Of a stretch of 64,000 bases of DNA, positions 54,597 to 63,667 are shown piece after piece. The notes under the pieces are model-generated. The model saw only the letters and a program-made list of their open reading frames with translations. It ran no database searches and was not told where the DNA came from. Position numbers and translations under genes: made by a program. This stretch comes from CANDYO01 sp049653745 (GTDB lineage: Bacteria > Pseudomonadota > Alphaproteobacteria > Rickettsiales > CANDYO01): assembly GCA_049653745.1 (NCBI GenBank), contig JBASGW010000059.1, forward strand, positions 1 to 64,000, written 5' to 3'. The number at the start of each line of letters is the position of its first letter. The first letter of the stretch is position 1.

Positions 54597-54597
54597 C

Positions 54598-55380
54598 TTA
54601 AAAGGGAGAAACTTCGATATTATTTACATTATTTTTTATGGATAAATAATGATTAACCGGAAGTTCGCACCATTCATTCACATGGTCATCTAAAGGCTCT
54701 GATGCTATTATAAATGATTTGTCATTCCTTTTTAAATAACTAAGCGATAATATTTTACTGTCTTTGCTGGAAAACCTAGTAGCTATCATTTCTTTGCCAT
54801 TAGTAATAACTATATTAAGACGAGAAGAATCTGCTTCATCTTGAGCATTATTTATCCATTCAAAAGCCTTTTTAATAGCTTCTGCAAGAGGCATTCCAGA
54901 GCCAGAATGAACATATTCCATAATTAAAAAGAATAAACATTCAGAATCGGTATTACCTTTTATTGATAGAAAAAATTCATCAGATAATTGCTCCATTAGT
55001 GAGCGTCTTATTTTATTAAAATTATCTATTGTTCCGTTATGAACCATTGTATATTCTTTATAAAAAAATGGATGACAATTTCTATTACTAACATCACCAA
55101 TGGTTGATGCTCTAATGTGACCCATAAAACATTTAGATTCTATAGTTTTAGAAAGACTTATTAAATTACTATCATTCCATGCTGGTTGAATTGATTTAAA
55201 AATAGCGGGTTCGTTATTTACTTTGAAGTTATACCAAGCCATTCCAAAACCATCAGCGTTAACTCTGTGTTGATCATTATGTGCACTTTTGCTTTGTTTA
55301 ACTAATGAATTTTTAGGATTAACTAAAAGATTAGCTATCAAGAGAGCTTCTTCCCCAATATATGCAACAAATCTACACAT
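54598..55380 (-). CDS. EgtC-like class II glutamine amidotransferase
   Basis: About 260 residues from the ATG at 55380 (MCRFVAYIGEE), chosen because it exposes Cys2, the N-terminal nucleophile of the class II (Ntn) fold. Further active-site elements are HRVNADGFGMAWY, GHIRAST and MVHNGTIDNF. EgtC and YafJ-like proteins have this plan; EgtC removes a gamma-glutamyl group in ergothioneine synthesis. The upstream partner is an ATP-grasp ligase that could add glutamate, and the ATG overlaps that gene's stop by one base. A gamma-glutamyl peptide metabolism role is inferred; the substrate is unknown. Confidence 0.85.
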   Translation of the reverse strand: MCRFVAYIGEEALLIANLLVNPKNSLVKQSKSAHNDQHRVNADGFGMAWYNFKVNNEPAIFKSIQPAWNDSNLISLSKTIESKCFMGHIRASTIGDVSNRNCHPFFYKEYTMVHNGTIDNFNKIRRSLMEQLSDEFFLSIKGNTDSECLFFLIMEYVHSGSGMPLAEAIKKAFEWINNAQDEADSSRLNIVITNGKEMIATRFSSKDSKILSLSYLKRNDKSFIIASEPLDDHVNEWCELPVNHYLSIKNNVNNIEVSPF

Positions 55381-56297
55381 TAAAATGACTCCAAATTTAA
55401 TCCAAGCCTTACACAAATAAAATCTAAAATACTTTCTGCTATATTTTTACCCATAACTTTCTCCATCCCAATGAATCCAGGGGCTGAATTTGCTTCACAA
55501 ATCTTAAATCCATCTTTATCAAATAATAAATCTACACCCGCAATATCTAATTTTAATAGCTTTGCAGTTTCTAGAGCTAGCCATTCTATTTCTGGCGTAA
55601 GCGGATAAGTATTAACTTCTGCCCCTTTTGAAAAATTAGCCTTAAAACTATTTTGTGAGGATCTATGCATACAACCAATTACTTTTCCTCCAACTACAAA
55701 CACTCTTAAATCTTGACCTTTACTTTCTGATATAAATTCTTGGAGAATTATATTAGCTTTATTATTATTAGTATAAATTAGTTCCATTATATCTATGAAT
55801 TTATCTTCAGATTCACATAAATATATACCCTGACCCTGGGTTCCAGATACATTCTTAATTACTAAAGGAAATCCTATCTCTCTTTTTACAACATTAATAT
55901 TTACAGGAAATTTAGCTAACATTGTATTAGGGGTGGCTAACTTGCTATTAGCTAGGCGTTGATGCATGTATAATTTATCTTTTACTGAATATATTGAGTC
56001 TGCATTATTACATATATAAATTCCCATATATTCTAATTGTCTTAGTATAGAAAATGCATAGAAAGTTGTGTGAGATCCCATTCTAGGTATAACAAAATCA
56101 GGCAAAGGAATAGGTTCATCATCCACTAATATAGATGTGTTACTTTTATTTGTAACAATTAATTCAAATTGCTCTGGAGCAATTACTTTTAATTTTATAT
56201 TTCTAGATTTAGCAGCTTCTAGTAATCTTAAAACGCTATAATCCTCTTGCGTTAATAATTCCTCCCTTCTGGGAAATAATATTATACCTGTAATCAC
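55380..56297 (-). CDS. RimK-like ATP-grasp ligase
   Basis: Product of 305 residues with an ATP-grasp fold: KFPVNINVVKREIGFPLVIKNVSGTQGQGIYLCES binds ATP, with LQEFISESKGQDLRVFVVGG and the Mg-binding DLLFDKDGFKICEANSAPG at the C-terminus. RimK-type enzymes join glutamate or other amino acids to a carboxylate, for example on ribosomal protein bS6, or form small peptides. It is followed without a gap by an EgtC-like amidotransferase, so the two likely act on the same molecule. Confidence 0.85.
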   Translation of the reverse strand: MITGIILFPRREELLTQEDYSVLRLLEAAKSRNIKLKVIAPEQFELIVTNKSNTSILVDDEPIPLPDFVIPRMGSHTTFYAFSILRQLEYMGIYICNNADSIYSVKDKLYMHQRLANSKLATPNTMLAKFPVNINVVKREIGFPLVIKNVSGTQGQGIYLCESEDKFIDIMELIYTNNNKANIILQEFISESKGQDLRVFVVGGKVIGCMHRSSQNSFKANFSKGAEVNTYPLTPEIEWLALETAKLLKLDIAGVDLLFDKDGFKICEANSAPGFIGMEKVMGKNIAESILDFICVRLGLNLESF

Positions 56298-56540
56298 AAA
56301 ACACTCACTATAAGAAAATGAAAAACTAAATAACCATAAAAAAATTGAATAAACATAGGTCTATTTCAAATATTGAAAATATATAAAAGTCATTGATTTG
56401 TATAATAATATCTATGCTATATCAAAAAATATTTTTTATAGATATAAAACTCATGAAATATAGAACTTGTATTTTAAGTGAATAGGGGTGGAAGTAACTG
56501 TAGAATTTCTTAATAGCAATCTGTTTTTTCATATAAAAAA

Positions 56541-57116
56541 TTAAAGAGCCCTTTCATTTTTAGATTTGCTTCCAACGCCATAGTGATTAAGCACTTTATT
56601 TGTTTCACTTTTACTTAAACGTTCTTCAATGCCTAAGAATTTTCTTCTCATTTGATCAATAGAATTTCTATTTTCGATTATATGTTTATGAATTTCTTCT
56701 CCATTTTTTAGTGTTTTTAGATCTGATAAAGTTATATGATTTTTATTAGTCTCTCTTGTTTTCAAAGTTTCTACTAAATTTTGCGCTGCCTTTTGATGTT
56801 CAGCTTCTTGTTGTTCTTTTTTATTTTGCATTGATAAAATTTTTTCAACATCAGATTTAACACGTTTTGCTAATTCTTCAGCATAATGTTTTTCAAGGTT
56901 ATTAAGTTTTTCTTTATAGTCTGTTTTTTCTTTTTCAGAAAGATTTCCTAGGAATTCTGAATTATTACCCTCTCTCATAACTAGTAATTCATCTGAAGGG
57001 TAAAGTTTGTCGCTTAATTTTCTTTTATTCTGAGATTCAACCATAATTTCCCAGGCTAGAAGATCTTGAGCCATTTTTTCTTCTTGTTCTTTATTTTTAG
57101 ACATATTTTCTCTCAT
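56541..57116 (-). CDS. coiled-coil hypothetical protein, 191 aa
   Basis: No family recognised. The protein is highly charged, with no signal peptide, membrane segment or cysteine. Long helical heptad-like stretches occur at about 65-120 (KEKTDYKEKLNNLEKHYAEE and QNKKEQQEAEHQKAAQNL). The gene is preceded and followed by AT-rich gaps of about 110 and 240 bases and is divergent from the riboflavin operon. It may be a lineage-specific cytoplasmic or secreted protein. Confidence 0.6.
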   Translation of the reverse strand: MRENMSKNKEQEEKMAQDLLAWEIMVESQNKRKLSDKLYPSDELLVMREGNNSEFLGNLSEKEKTDYKEKLNNLEKHYAEELAKRVKSDVEKILSMQNKKEQQEAEHQKAAQNLVETLKTRETNKNHITLSDLKTLKNGEEIHKHIIENRNSIDQMRRKFLGIEERLSKSETNKVLNHYGVGSKSKNERAL

Positions 57117-57183
57117 TTTTTAAGTTTTAAGTTTATTATATATATATTCAACCTTTAATAAATATCTCTTTTATTATTATTAA

Positions 57184-57212
57184 TTGACGCAATTTTATAG
57201 TTATGTTATTGA
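57184..57212 (+). promoter_or_regulatory. candidate promoter of the riboflavin operon
   Basis: TTGACG, a 17-base spacer and TATTGA, ending about 20 bases before the conserved start of the FMN riboswitch. The -10 match is weak. Confidence 0.38.
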
Positions 57213-57229
57213 TCTGGTTATATATATTT

Positions 57230-57374
57230 TTTCAGGGGTGGGTGAAATTCCCCATCGGCGGTATAAACATAGTTAATTGTTTGAGCCCGCGAGCGCTTAT
57301 TTTTAAATATAAAAGTAAGGTCAGCAGATCTGGTTAAAATCCAGAGCCGACGGTTATAGTCCGGATGAAAGAAA
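57230..57374 (+). promoter_or_regulatory. FMN riboswitch (RFN element)
   Basis: The conserved segments appear in order: AGGGGTGGGTGAAATTCCCC, ATCGGCGGTA, AGCCCGCGAGCG, GGTCAGCAGATCTGG with the matching CCAGAGCCGACGG, and AGTCCGGATGAAAGAA. All parts of the six-stem FMN aptamer are present. It lies directly upstream of ribD and would lower rib gene expression when FMN is abundant. No T-run terminator was seen between it and the start codon, so control of translation initiation is more likely. Confidence 0.96.
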
Positions 57375-57468
57375 AAAATTAAAATTGCTACATGCTAGCC
57401 GTTGTGGTTTATGCGTGGGGTAAATTTTATCTTTTTCCTCTGTTGTGGGCTTAACAAGCGAGTTAATT

Positions 57469-58542
57469 ATGCAACCAGAGAACCTAGAATTAAATCAAAT
57501 TATTAAAAGCCCAATGAATCTTGCCCTACAATTAGCAGAGCTTGGAAAGAATACTGTCTCACCTAATCCTATGGTTGGTGCTGTTCTTGTGCAAAATGAC
57601 AGACTGGTTGGTTATGGTTATCATCTTTATAAAGGTGATGATCATGCTGAAATAAAAGCAATCAGAATGGCTGGTTTATCTGCTAAAAATTCTAAGTTAT
57701 ACCTAAATCTTGAGCCATGCTGTCATCATGGCCTTACAGCTCCTTGCGTTGATCAAATTATTAAAGCTGGTATAATTGAGGTGCATTTTTCTTCTCTAGA
57801 TCCAAATCCAATAGTTTATGGCAAATCTACTCAGGCTCTAAAACAAGCAGGTATTAAAGTTTTTATAGGTCAATTAAAGGAAGCAGCAGAGCAGCTAAAT
57901 GAAATTTTTTATCATTACATGAAATATAAGAAACCATTTGTGATTGCAAAATGGGCTATGACCATGGATGGAAAAATAGCTACAGCTAACGATTCTCAAT
58001 GGATCACAAGTGAAAAATCAAGAGAACATGTGCATACCCTAAGAAATTCTGTGGATGCTATTTTAATAGGGTCTCGCACCGCAATTCAAGATAATCCAAT
58101 CCTTAATGTTCGTATAGATAATTTAGTAAAAATAAGGCAGCCACTCAAGTTTATTATTGGAAGTGATTTGCATGCATTACCGAAGGATTTAAATATATTC
58201 AAAATCAATCCTGAAAAAACTCATCTTATTAATTCTGATGATAATTTTGATCTAAACGCATTGCTAATTAAGATGGCAGATATTGGAGTGACAAGTTTAT
58301 TAATTGAAGGAGGGGGATATACTTTATCAAAATTTTTACAGGCTAATTTAATAGATAAATTTTATTGTTATATAGCACCAAAATTTATTGGAGGAGAAAA
58401 GTCAATTTCTCCATTTAGTCAAGATATAGGAGTGAATTTTATTAAAGATGCAAAAAAAGCTGAAGTTAAAAAAATAGAGCTCATTGGCGAAGATATTTTA
58501 ATTCAAGGAAATTTTAGGAGAAAAAAATGTTTACCGGAATAG
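57469..58542 (+). CDS. ribD: bifunctional pyrimidine deaminase/reductase RibD
   Basis: About 357 residues from the ATG at 57469; a GTG at 57445 and an ATG at 57514 are in frame, and none has a strong ribosome binding site. The deaminase domain has the zinc motif in DDHAEIKA and EPCCHHGLTAPC, and the reductase domain follows (AKWAMTMDGKIATANDSQWI, LIEGGGYTLSKFL). It catalyses the second and third steps of riboflavin synthesis. It overlaps ribE by 16 bases and is controlled by the FMN riboswitch. Confidence 0.95.
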   Translation: MQPENLELNQIIKSPMNLALQLAELGKNTVSPNPMVGAVLVQNDRLVGYGYHLYKGDDHAEIKAIRMAGLSAKNSKLYLNLEPCCHHGLTAPCVDQIIKAGIIEVHFSSLDPNPIVYGKSTQALKQAGIKVFIGQLKEAAEQLNEIFYHYMKYKKPFVIAKWAMTMDGKIATANDSQWITSEKSREHVHTLRNSVDAILIGSRTAIQDNPILNVRIDNLVKIRQPLKFIIGSDLHALPKDLNIFKINPEKTHLINSDDNFDLNALLIKMADIGVTSLLIEGGGYTLSKFLQANLIDKFYCYIAPKFIGGEKSISPFSQDIGVNFIKDAKKAEVKKIELIGEDILIQGNFRRKKCLPE

Positions 58543-59111
58543 TAGAGTTTTTAGGTGAAGTTAAGGAAATTAAAATAAAGGAGTTTGATCGAGATTTTAT
58601 AATTTTTCATCAAGAAGATATCAAACTTAAAATAGGAGACAGCATTGCAGTAAACGGAGTTTGTCTTACGGTAAGAGAGTTATGCGACAATAAATTTACA
58701 GTATCAGCTGGATATGAAACACTTAAATTAACTAACTTAAGTAAAATTGAGTTAAATGACCAAGTAAATCTAGAATGCTCTTTATCCCTTGAGAAACCTC
58801 TTGGAGGGCATTTAGTTCAAGGGCATATCGCTAATACAAGTAATATTATTAGCAAAACTAATGCTGGTGAATCAATATATTTTAAATTCTCAAAACCTTT
58901 AGAGCTTAAAAATTATATAGTTAAAAAGGGCTATATTGCTATAGATGGAATGAGTCTAACAATTTGTGATGAGGGGAAAGATTGGTTTGAAATAATGCTT
59001 ATTCCACATACTTTAAGTGTAACAATAGCTAAGAATTATAAGGTAGGAAGTTTAGTAAATATTGAAGTAGATATATTTGCTCGTTACATGGAGAAGTTAT
59101 ATGAAAAATAA
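58527..59111 (+). CDS. ribE: riboflavin synthase alpha subunit
   Basis: Product of 194 residues with two lumazine-binding repeats. The first begins MFTGIVEFLGEV with IGDSIAVNGVCLTV, and the second has GGHLVQGHIANT and YIAIDGMSLTI. It converts two dimethylribityllumazine molecules to riboflavin. A GGAG site within ribD precedes the start. Overlaps ribB by 11 bases. In some naming schemes this gene is ribC. Confidence 0.95.
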   Translation: MFTGIVEFLGEVKEIKIKEFDRDFIIFHQEDIKLKIGDSIAVNGVCLTVRELCDNKFTVSAGYETLKLTNLSKIELNDQVNLECSLSLEKPLGGHLVQGHIANTSNIISKTNAGESIYFKFSKPLELKNYIVKKGYIAIDGMSLTICDEGKDWFEIMLIPHTLSVTIAKNYKVGSLVNIEVDIFARYMEKLYEK

Positions 59112-59703
59112 TATTCTTAAAGCCATTGAAGATTTAAAAGATGGAAAAATGATTATTGTAACTGATGACGTAAACCGAGAAAATGAGGGTGATATTATAG
59201 TACTTGCAGAGAAAGTTACTGAAGAAACAATATCATTTATAATCAAAAAGGCATCTGGACTAATTTGTTTAGCAATTGACAGTGAGCTAGCTAAAAAATT
59301 AGATCTTAAATTAATGGTAGAAAATAATCAAGAATCTATGAGAACAGCTTTTACAGTTAGTATTGATTCAAGACATGGAATTACAACTGGAATATCTGCT
59401 TTTGATAGGGCGAAAACAATACTAGATGCAGTAAGCGTTAATGCAAAAGCAACTGACTTAGTTAGACCTGGGCATATTTTTCCGTTAATTGCTAAAGATG
59501 GAGGACTTTTTGAGAGAAGAGGGCATACCGAAGCAAGCGTTGAGTTAGCTAAACTCTCAGGTTTTAAAGCTGCTGCAGTTATTTGTGAAATCATAGGTGA
59601 TGATGGAAAAATGCTAAGAGGAAAAGAATTAAAAGAATTTGCAGCTCTCTATAAGTTAACATTAGTAAGTATCGATTCAATAGTAGATTTTTTAAAAGGA
59701 TAA
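59101..59703 (+). CDS. ribB: 3,4-dihydroxy-2-butanone 4-phosphate synthase
   Basis: About 200 residues from the ATG at 59101 (MKNNILKAIEDLKDGKMIIV). Active-site elements VTDDVNRENEGDIIVLAE and GHTEASVELAKLSG are intact. It makes the four-carbon unit of lumazine from ribulose 5-phosphate. It stands as a separate gene, not fused to ribA, unlike many bacteria. The start lies inside the end of ribE. Confidence 0.95.
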   Translation: MKNNILKAIEDLKDGKMIIVTDDVNRENEGDIIVLAEKVTEETISFIIKKASGLICLAIDSELAKKLDLKLMVENNQESMRTAFTVSIDSRHGITTGISAFDRAKTILDAVSVNAKATDLVRPGHIFPLIAKDGGLFERRGHTEASVELAKLSGFKAAAVICEIIGDDGKMLRGKELKEFAALYKLTLVSIDSIVDFLKG

Positions 59704-59706
59704 AGT

Positions 59707-60288
59707 ATGTTTTCAGACATAATTAATTTAGCTACTGATTTTGGAATATTTAAATGTTTTGTAGTTAAGGAAGGATATAAAGAACATTTAGTTCTTTTTA
59801 AAGGAAATATTGAAGGTGAAGAATGCTTTGTTAGAGTTCATTCAGAATGTATTACTGGTGATTTATTTAGATCAAAAAGATGCGATTGCGGATATCAATT
59901 ACAATATTCACTAAATCTTATTTCTAATAAAGGAGGAGTATTAATATACTTGCGTCAAGAGGGAAGAGATATAGGGTTATTTAATAAAATAAAAGCTTAT
60001 AAAATGCAAGATAATGGATTTGATACTGTTGAAGCAAATATTAATCTTGGATTGCCTATTGATGCACGACATTATGATATTGCAATAAAAATTTTAGAGA
60101 AGCTTAACCCCTCTAAAATTAAGCTTTTTACTAATAATCCAGAAAAAATTAAGGCATTATATTCTTCTCTTAAGAAAATTTCTATTGAAAGAATAGCCAT
60201 AAATTCACCATTTGAACCATTAAACGCAAATTATTTAGCTACAAAAGCTAAAAAAATGAATCATTTAATAGGAGATATCCATGACTAA
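59707..60288 (+). CDS. ribA: GTP cyclohydrolase II
   Basis: Product of 193 residues. The zinc ligands lie in HSECITGDLFRSKRCDCGYQL, and LRQEGRDIGLFNKIKAYKMQD is the GTP-binding and catalytic segment. It carries out the first committed step of the pathway, opening GTP. Starts three bases after ribB and overlaps ribH by eight bases. Confidence 0.95.
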   Translation: MFSDIINLATDFGIFKCFVVKEGYKEHLVLFKGNIEGEECFVRVHSECITGDLFRSKRCDCGYQLQYSLNLISNKGGVLIYLRQEGRDIGLFNKIKAYKMQDNGFDTVEANINLGLPIDARHYDIAIKILEKLNPSKIKLFTNNPEKIKALYSSLKKISIERIAINSPFEPLNANYLATKAKKMNHLIGDIHD

Positions 60289-60703
60289 AATAGCAATTAT
60301 AGTTAGTAAATTTAATCAAGAAATAACTAATCTTATGGAAAAAAATGCAGTTGAAAGAGCAGAGGAATTAGGAGTTTTTTCTAAGATATATAGAGTTCCA
60401 GGAGTAGTAGAAATTCCTATTATTGCAAAAAAATTAGCTTTAAAGAATGATTTTGACGCTATAGTTGCTCTAGGAGCTGTAATACGTGGAGAAACAACTC
60501 ATTATGATTATGTTTGTAATCAAGTAAGTTATGGCTGCCAAAAAATAGCGTTAACTTATGACATTCCAATAATATTTGGAATATTAACCTGCGAAACTGA
60601 ACTTCAAGCATATGATAGAATAGGTGGCAAGATGGGAAATAAACCAAAAGATATGATAGATACTGCTATTGAGATGATAAATTTAATAAAGGAAATAGAT
60701 TAA
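60281..60703 (+). CDS. ribH: 6,7-dimethyl-8-ribityllumazine synthase
   Basis: Product of 140 residues, slightly shorter than most RibH (about 155), missing the usual longer N-terminus. Substrate-binding elements VSKFNQEITNLM, VPGVVEIPIIAKKL and GAVIRGETTHYDYV with its catalytic His are present. It condenses the products of RibB and RibD. It is the last gene of the rib operon; ribF is not in the window. Confidence 0.95.
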   Translation: MTKIAIIVSKFNQEITNLMEKNAVERAEELGVFSKIYRVPGVVEIPIIAKKLALKNDFDAIVALGAVIRGETTHYDYVCNQVSYGCQKIALTYDIPIIFGILTCETELQAYDRIGGKMGNKPKDMIDTAIEMINLIKEID

Positions 60704-60884
60704 GAATGATTTTTCTTAGTAGATTTAGTGTTTTATATTCTAAGAATTAGAGTTGCTGAGGTTAGTGCTGAAGGTTAATTCTGATGTTTATAATCAATTT
60801 TAATAAAAATCAGGGCTCACTTTATGTCACAACGAATTGTCGCATAATAAATATTATGGAAAGTAAATGGGTTTTTATCTATAT

Positions 60885-61658
60885 TCACTTTCTTATTCCT
60901 ATTCCTAAATTCATCATCTTACAAGCTGATCCAAAAGCAATAAAACTAAAAATTATCAATGAAAATAATGCTATAAATGGATTAACACTTGAGGTTTCTA
61001 ATATTCCGTAGCGAAATGAATTTACAATATATAATATTGGATTAAACATGGATACTTTTTGCCAGAATGATGGCAATATTTCTATTGGATAAAACACTCC
61101 ACCCAAATATACTAAGGGAGTTAAAATAAAAGTTGGAATCCATGAAATATCATCAAAATTATTTGCTAACAAAGCATTAATAAATCCAAGAGTTGAAAAT
61201 AACATTGAAGAAAATAAAATTACAATCACAGTAAAGCATAAATGCGCTGGATTAATTCTATCAAAAAAATAAGCTGCAGCTATAACTAAGGCTCCTACTA
61301 ATAATCCTCGGAACATTCCACCACCAACATAACCGCTAATTATTAACCAATTAGGCATAGGAGAAACTGTCATTTCATCCACGCTATGATGAAACTTTGC
61401 TTGAAAGAATGAACTAACAGTATTAGTAAAAGAGTTAATAATAACTGCATTCATAACTAAGCCAGGAATAATATATTTAAGGTAACTTAAGCCTTGAGTT
61501 AGCTCTATATTTTTTCCAACAACTTTTCCAAAAATAACAAAATAAAGAGTCATAGTTATTAATGGTGAAATTAAAGTTTGCGGCCATATTCTAAGAATTC
61601 TAATCACTTCTTTACATAAAATAGTGTAAAGGGCTATTAGCATAGATTTTTTATTCAT
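60885..61658 (-). CDS. ABC-2 type exporter permease
   Basis: Product of 257 residues with six predicted helices in the ABC-2 pattern (YadH-like). The stretch SWIPTFILTPLVYLGGVFYPIEILP is the family signature. It pairs with the ATPase gene nine bases upstream. The substrate is unknown; related pairs are thought to export polysaccharide or lipid components, and glycosyltransferase-like genes are adjacent. Confidence 0.92.
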   Translation of the reverse strand: MNKKSMLIALYTILCKEVIRILRIWPQTLISPLITMTLYFVIFGKVVGKNIELTQGLSYLKYIIPGLVMNAVIINSFTNTVSSFFQAKFHHSVDEMTVSPMPNWLIISGYVGGGMFRGLLVGALVIAAAYFFDRINPAHLCFTVIVILFSSMLFSTLGFINALLANNFDDISWIPTFILTPLVYLGGVFYPIEILPSFWQKVSMFNPILYIVNSFRYGILETSSVNPFIALFSLIIFSFIAFGSACKMMNLGIGIRK

Positions 61659-61667
61659 ATGTTTTTT

Positions 61668-62582
61668 CTATTTTCTAGCGGTTAAGTTTAAAAATAACTC
61701 TTCTAGCCTATTTCCTTGTAGATTTAAAGTTTTTACCTCTATTTTATGTAATAAAAGCTGTTCAAACAAGTTAGAAACAGTATAAGGAGATTCAAAATTA
61801 ATTTCTAAATTAGTAGAGTTTTGAAGATTTAATTCAAATCCTTTTAAACTAGGCGAAATTTTAAGAGGAGTAGATAATTCGGCTAAGTAACTTTGCTCAG
61901 AAAAAGATGCTAAAATATTTTGCATTAAACCTTGAGTAATTATTTTGCCGTTATTAATTATGGCTACATCGTTACACAAGCGTTCAGCTTCTTCTAAGTA
62001 ATGAGTGGTTAAGATTATAGTTGTGTTTTCTTCTCTATTAATAAATTGTAGAAAATCCCAAATTTGATGACGAACTTCTATATCTAGGCTTGCGGTTGGC
62101 TCGTCTAAAATTAGTACTTTTGGTTGATGCATCATAGCTCTAGCAATCATTAACCTTCGTTTCATACCTCCAGATAATTCTCGTGCCTTTGCATCTTTTT
62201 TATGCCAAAGTCCTAATAAGCTTAAGTATTTTTCAGCTCTAATTTTAGCTATCTTACTTTCCACGCCAAAATATCCAGCTTGGTTAACTAAAATATCAAA
62301 CAGGGTTTCAAAAATAAAAAAGTTAAACTCTTGTGGAACTAAACCAACATAATTTTTAGCTTCGGATAATTGTTTGTCTATATCATAGCCAAAAATTTTA
62401 ACCAAACCTGAAGTTTTTTGAACTAGTGAAGATATTATGCCAAGTGTTGTAGATTTTCCTGAACCATTGGGGCCTAATAACGCAAAGAAACTCCCCTCTT
62501 CTATCTTTAGTGATAATCCATCAAGCGCTTGAACATTGCGTGGGTATTTTTTATATAAATTTGATATCTCAATGGCTAGCAT
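61668..62582 (-). CDS. ABC-2 type exporter ATP-binding protein
   Basis: Product of 304 residues: Walker A LLGPNGSGKSTTLGIISSL, Q-loop GLVPQEFNFF, signature LSGGMKRRLMIARAM and Walker B VLILDEPTASLDIE, as in YadG-like exporters. The C-terminal 80 residues form the usual extra domain of this group. Operates with the permease encoded next to it. Confidence 0.93.
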   Translation of the reverse strand: MLAIEISNLYKKYPRNVQALDGLSLKIEEGSFFALLGPNGSGKSTTLGIISSLVQKTSGLVKIFGYDIDKQLSEAKNYVGLVPQEFNFFIFETLFDILVNQAGYFGVESKIAKIRAEKYLSLLGLWHKKDAKARELSGGMKRRLMIARAMMHQPKVLILDEPTASLDIEVRHQIWDFLQFINREENTTIILTTHYLEEAERLCNDVAIINNGKIITQGLMQNILASFSEQSYLAELSTPLKISPSLKGFELNLQNSTNLEINFESPYTVSNLFEQLLLHKIEVKTLNLQGNRLEELFLNLTARK

Positions 62583-62620
62583 TTAAAAATTCCTTAACTA
62601 AATTAGAACAGTAACTCTTG

Positions 62621-63541
62621 CTAAGATCCTTTAAATTTTTGGCAACCAATAAGCCAAATTATAGAGCGATATTTTATACCATCTAACCAACTAAATTCAG
62701 TCTTATCGCTAAAAGTAACTGGTAGCATACTGCATGGATTTTTTCTTCTGGTTGTTATAAATGCTTCCATTCTGGCTGGGTAAGCATCATATAAATTAAA
62801 TAATTCTGGATTTTTATTATACATAATGCTTAGAATAGATTGGTCATGTCTATGGTCTTTAAAATCTTTATATTCATCTTTGCTTTCAGAATCATCCAAT
62901 AATTCATGATCTTCACAATAAGAAAGCCATTCTTCAATAATTTTTCTAGATTTCGCAGTGTTTCTTAGTAGAATTAAACTTGCATCTAATTGTATTTTAT
63001 CTAAATAAGAATCATCTCCATTAGCCATTTTATCAATAACTAGTTTTTTTATCATTCCTCTATTCGAATGGAAGTTAGGAAAAACTGTTATATCATTGGT
63101 GTGAGCTAGCTTTAATAAGTTGTAGATGCCATCTCTAAAAACTCCTGAACTATCTGCATATAATAAGACATCATTTTCAGGCATCATTTTTAATGTTTTA
63201 AGAATAAAATAAGGCTTCCACAACCAATAGCCTCCTCCCCTATTCTTAGTGAGGATTTTTTTATGTTTAGAATAAAATTCTGGATCAATATTATGTGGCT
63301 GATAAGGCATTATCACATCAAATACTTGATAAATAGAGGCAGACATCATCAAATTATTTTGATTTTGAATGTAAATACCTTCGTTAGCATATGAAATAAG
63401 CCATGTTTTTTGAGCACTGTAAGTTTTTTGGTGATCTTTTATGGGATACATTGAAATATCTTTATTATAGTAAAAACTTTTCATTATTATGATACATATA
63501 ACTAAAAAAGCCGCTAATGACATCCAATGTTTTTTTCTCAT
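62621..63541 (-). CDS. membrane-anchored glycosyltransferase-like protein
   Basis: Product of 306 residues with an N-terminal anchor (about 7-24). GGGYWLWKPYFILKTL and NDVLLYADSSGVF match a family of LPS-type glycosyltransferase-like proteins in which the D-x-(S/G) motif follows a strand. HDQSILSIMYNK is another shared segment. The product probably works in the inner membrane or its outer face on surface polysaccharide. It lies 38 bases upstream of the ABC-2 ATPase gene and in the same direction, so it may belong to that operon. Confidence 0.65.
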   Translation of the reverse strand: MRKKHWMSLAAFLVICIIIMKSFYYNKDISMYPIKDHQKTYSAQKTWLISYANEGIYIQNQNNLMMSASIYQVFDVIMPYQPHNIDPEFYSKHKKILTKNRGGGYWLWKPYFILKTLKMMPENDVLLYADSSGVFRDGIYNLLKLAHTNDITVFPNFHSNRGMIKKLVIDKMANGDDSYLDKIQLDASLILLRNTAKSRKIIEEWLSYCEDHELLDDSESKDEYKDFKDHRHDQSILSIMYNKNPELFNLYDAYPARMEAFITTRRKNPCSMLPVTFSDKTEFSWLDGIKYRSIIWLIGCQKFKGS

Positions 63542-63667
63542 AATTTATCCGACAGTATTTTACTTATATTAACAAACATGCTAAACTAAAAATTCAGTAT
63601 AGTTAAATTTATCCTAATTTCCATGGGTTAAATACTACTAAATAAAAATTAAAAAGTCATCTTAAAT

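Noticed and set aside
55381..55416. Upstream extension of the class II amidotransferase
   Set aside because: The active enzyme needs Cys directly after the initiator Met, which only the ATG at 55380 provides.
57375..57468. Intrinsic terminator downstream of the FMN riboswitch
   Set aside because: No stem followed by a T-run was found; regulation at translation is more likely.
60784..61011. 75-codon plus-strand frame after ribH
   Set aside because: Most of it is antisense to the ABC-2 permease gene, and it has no ribosome binding site.
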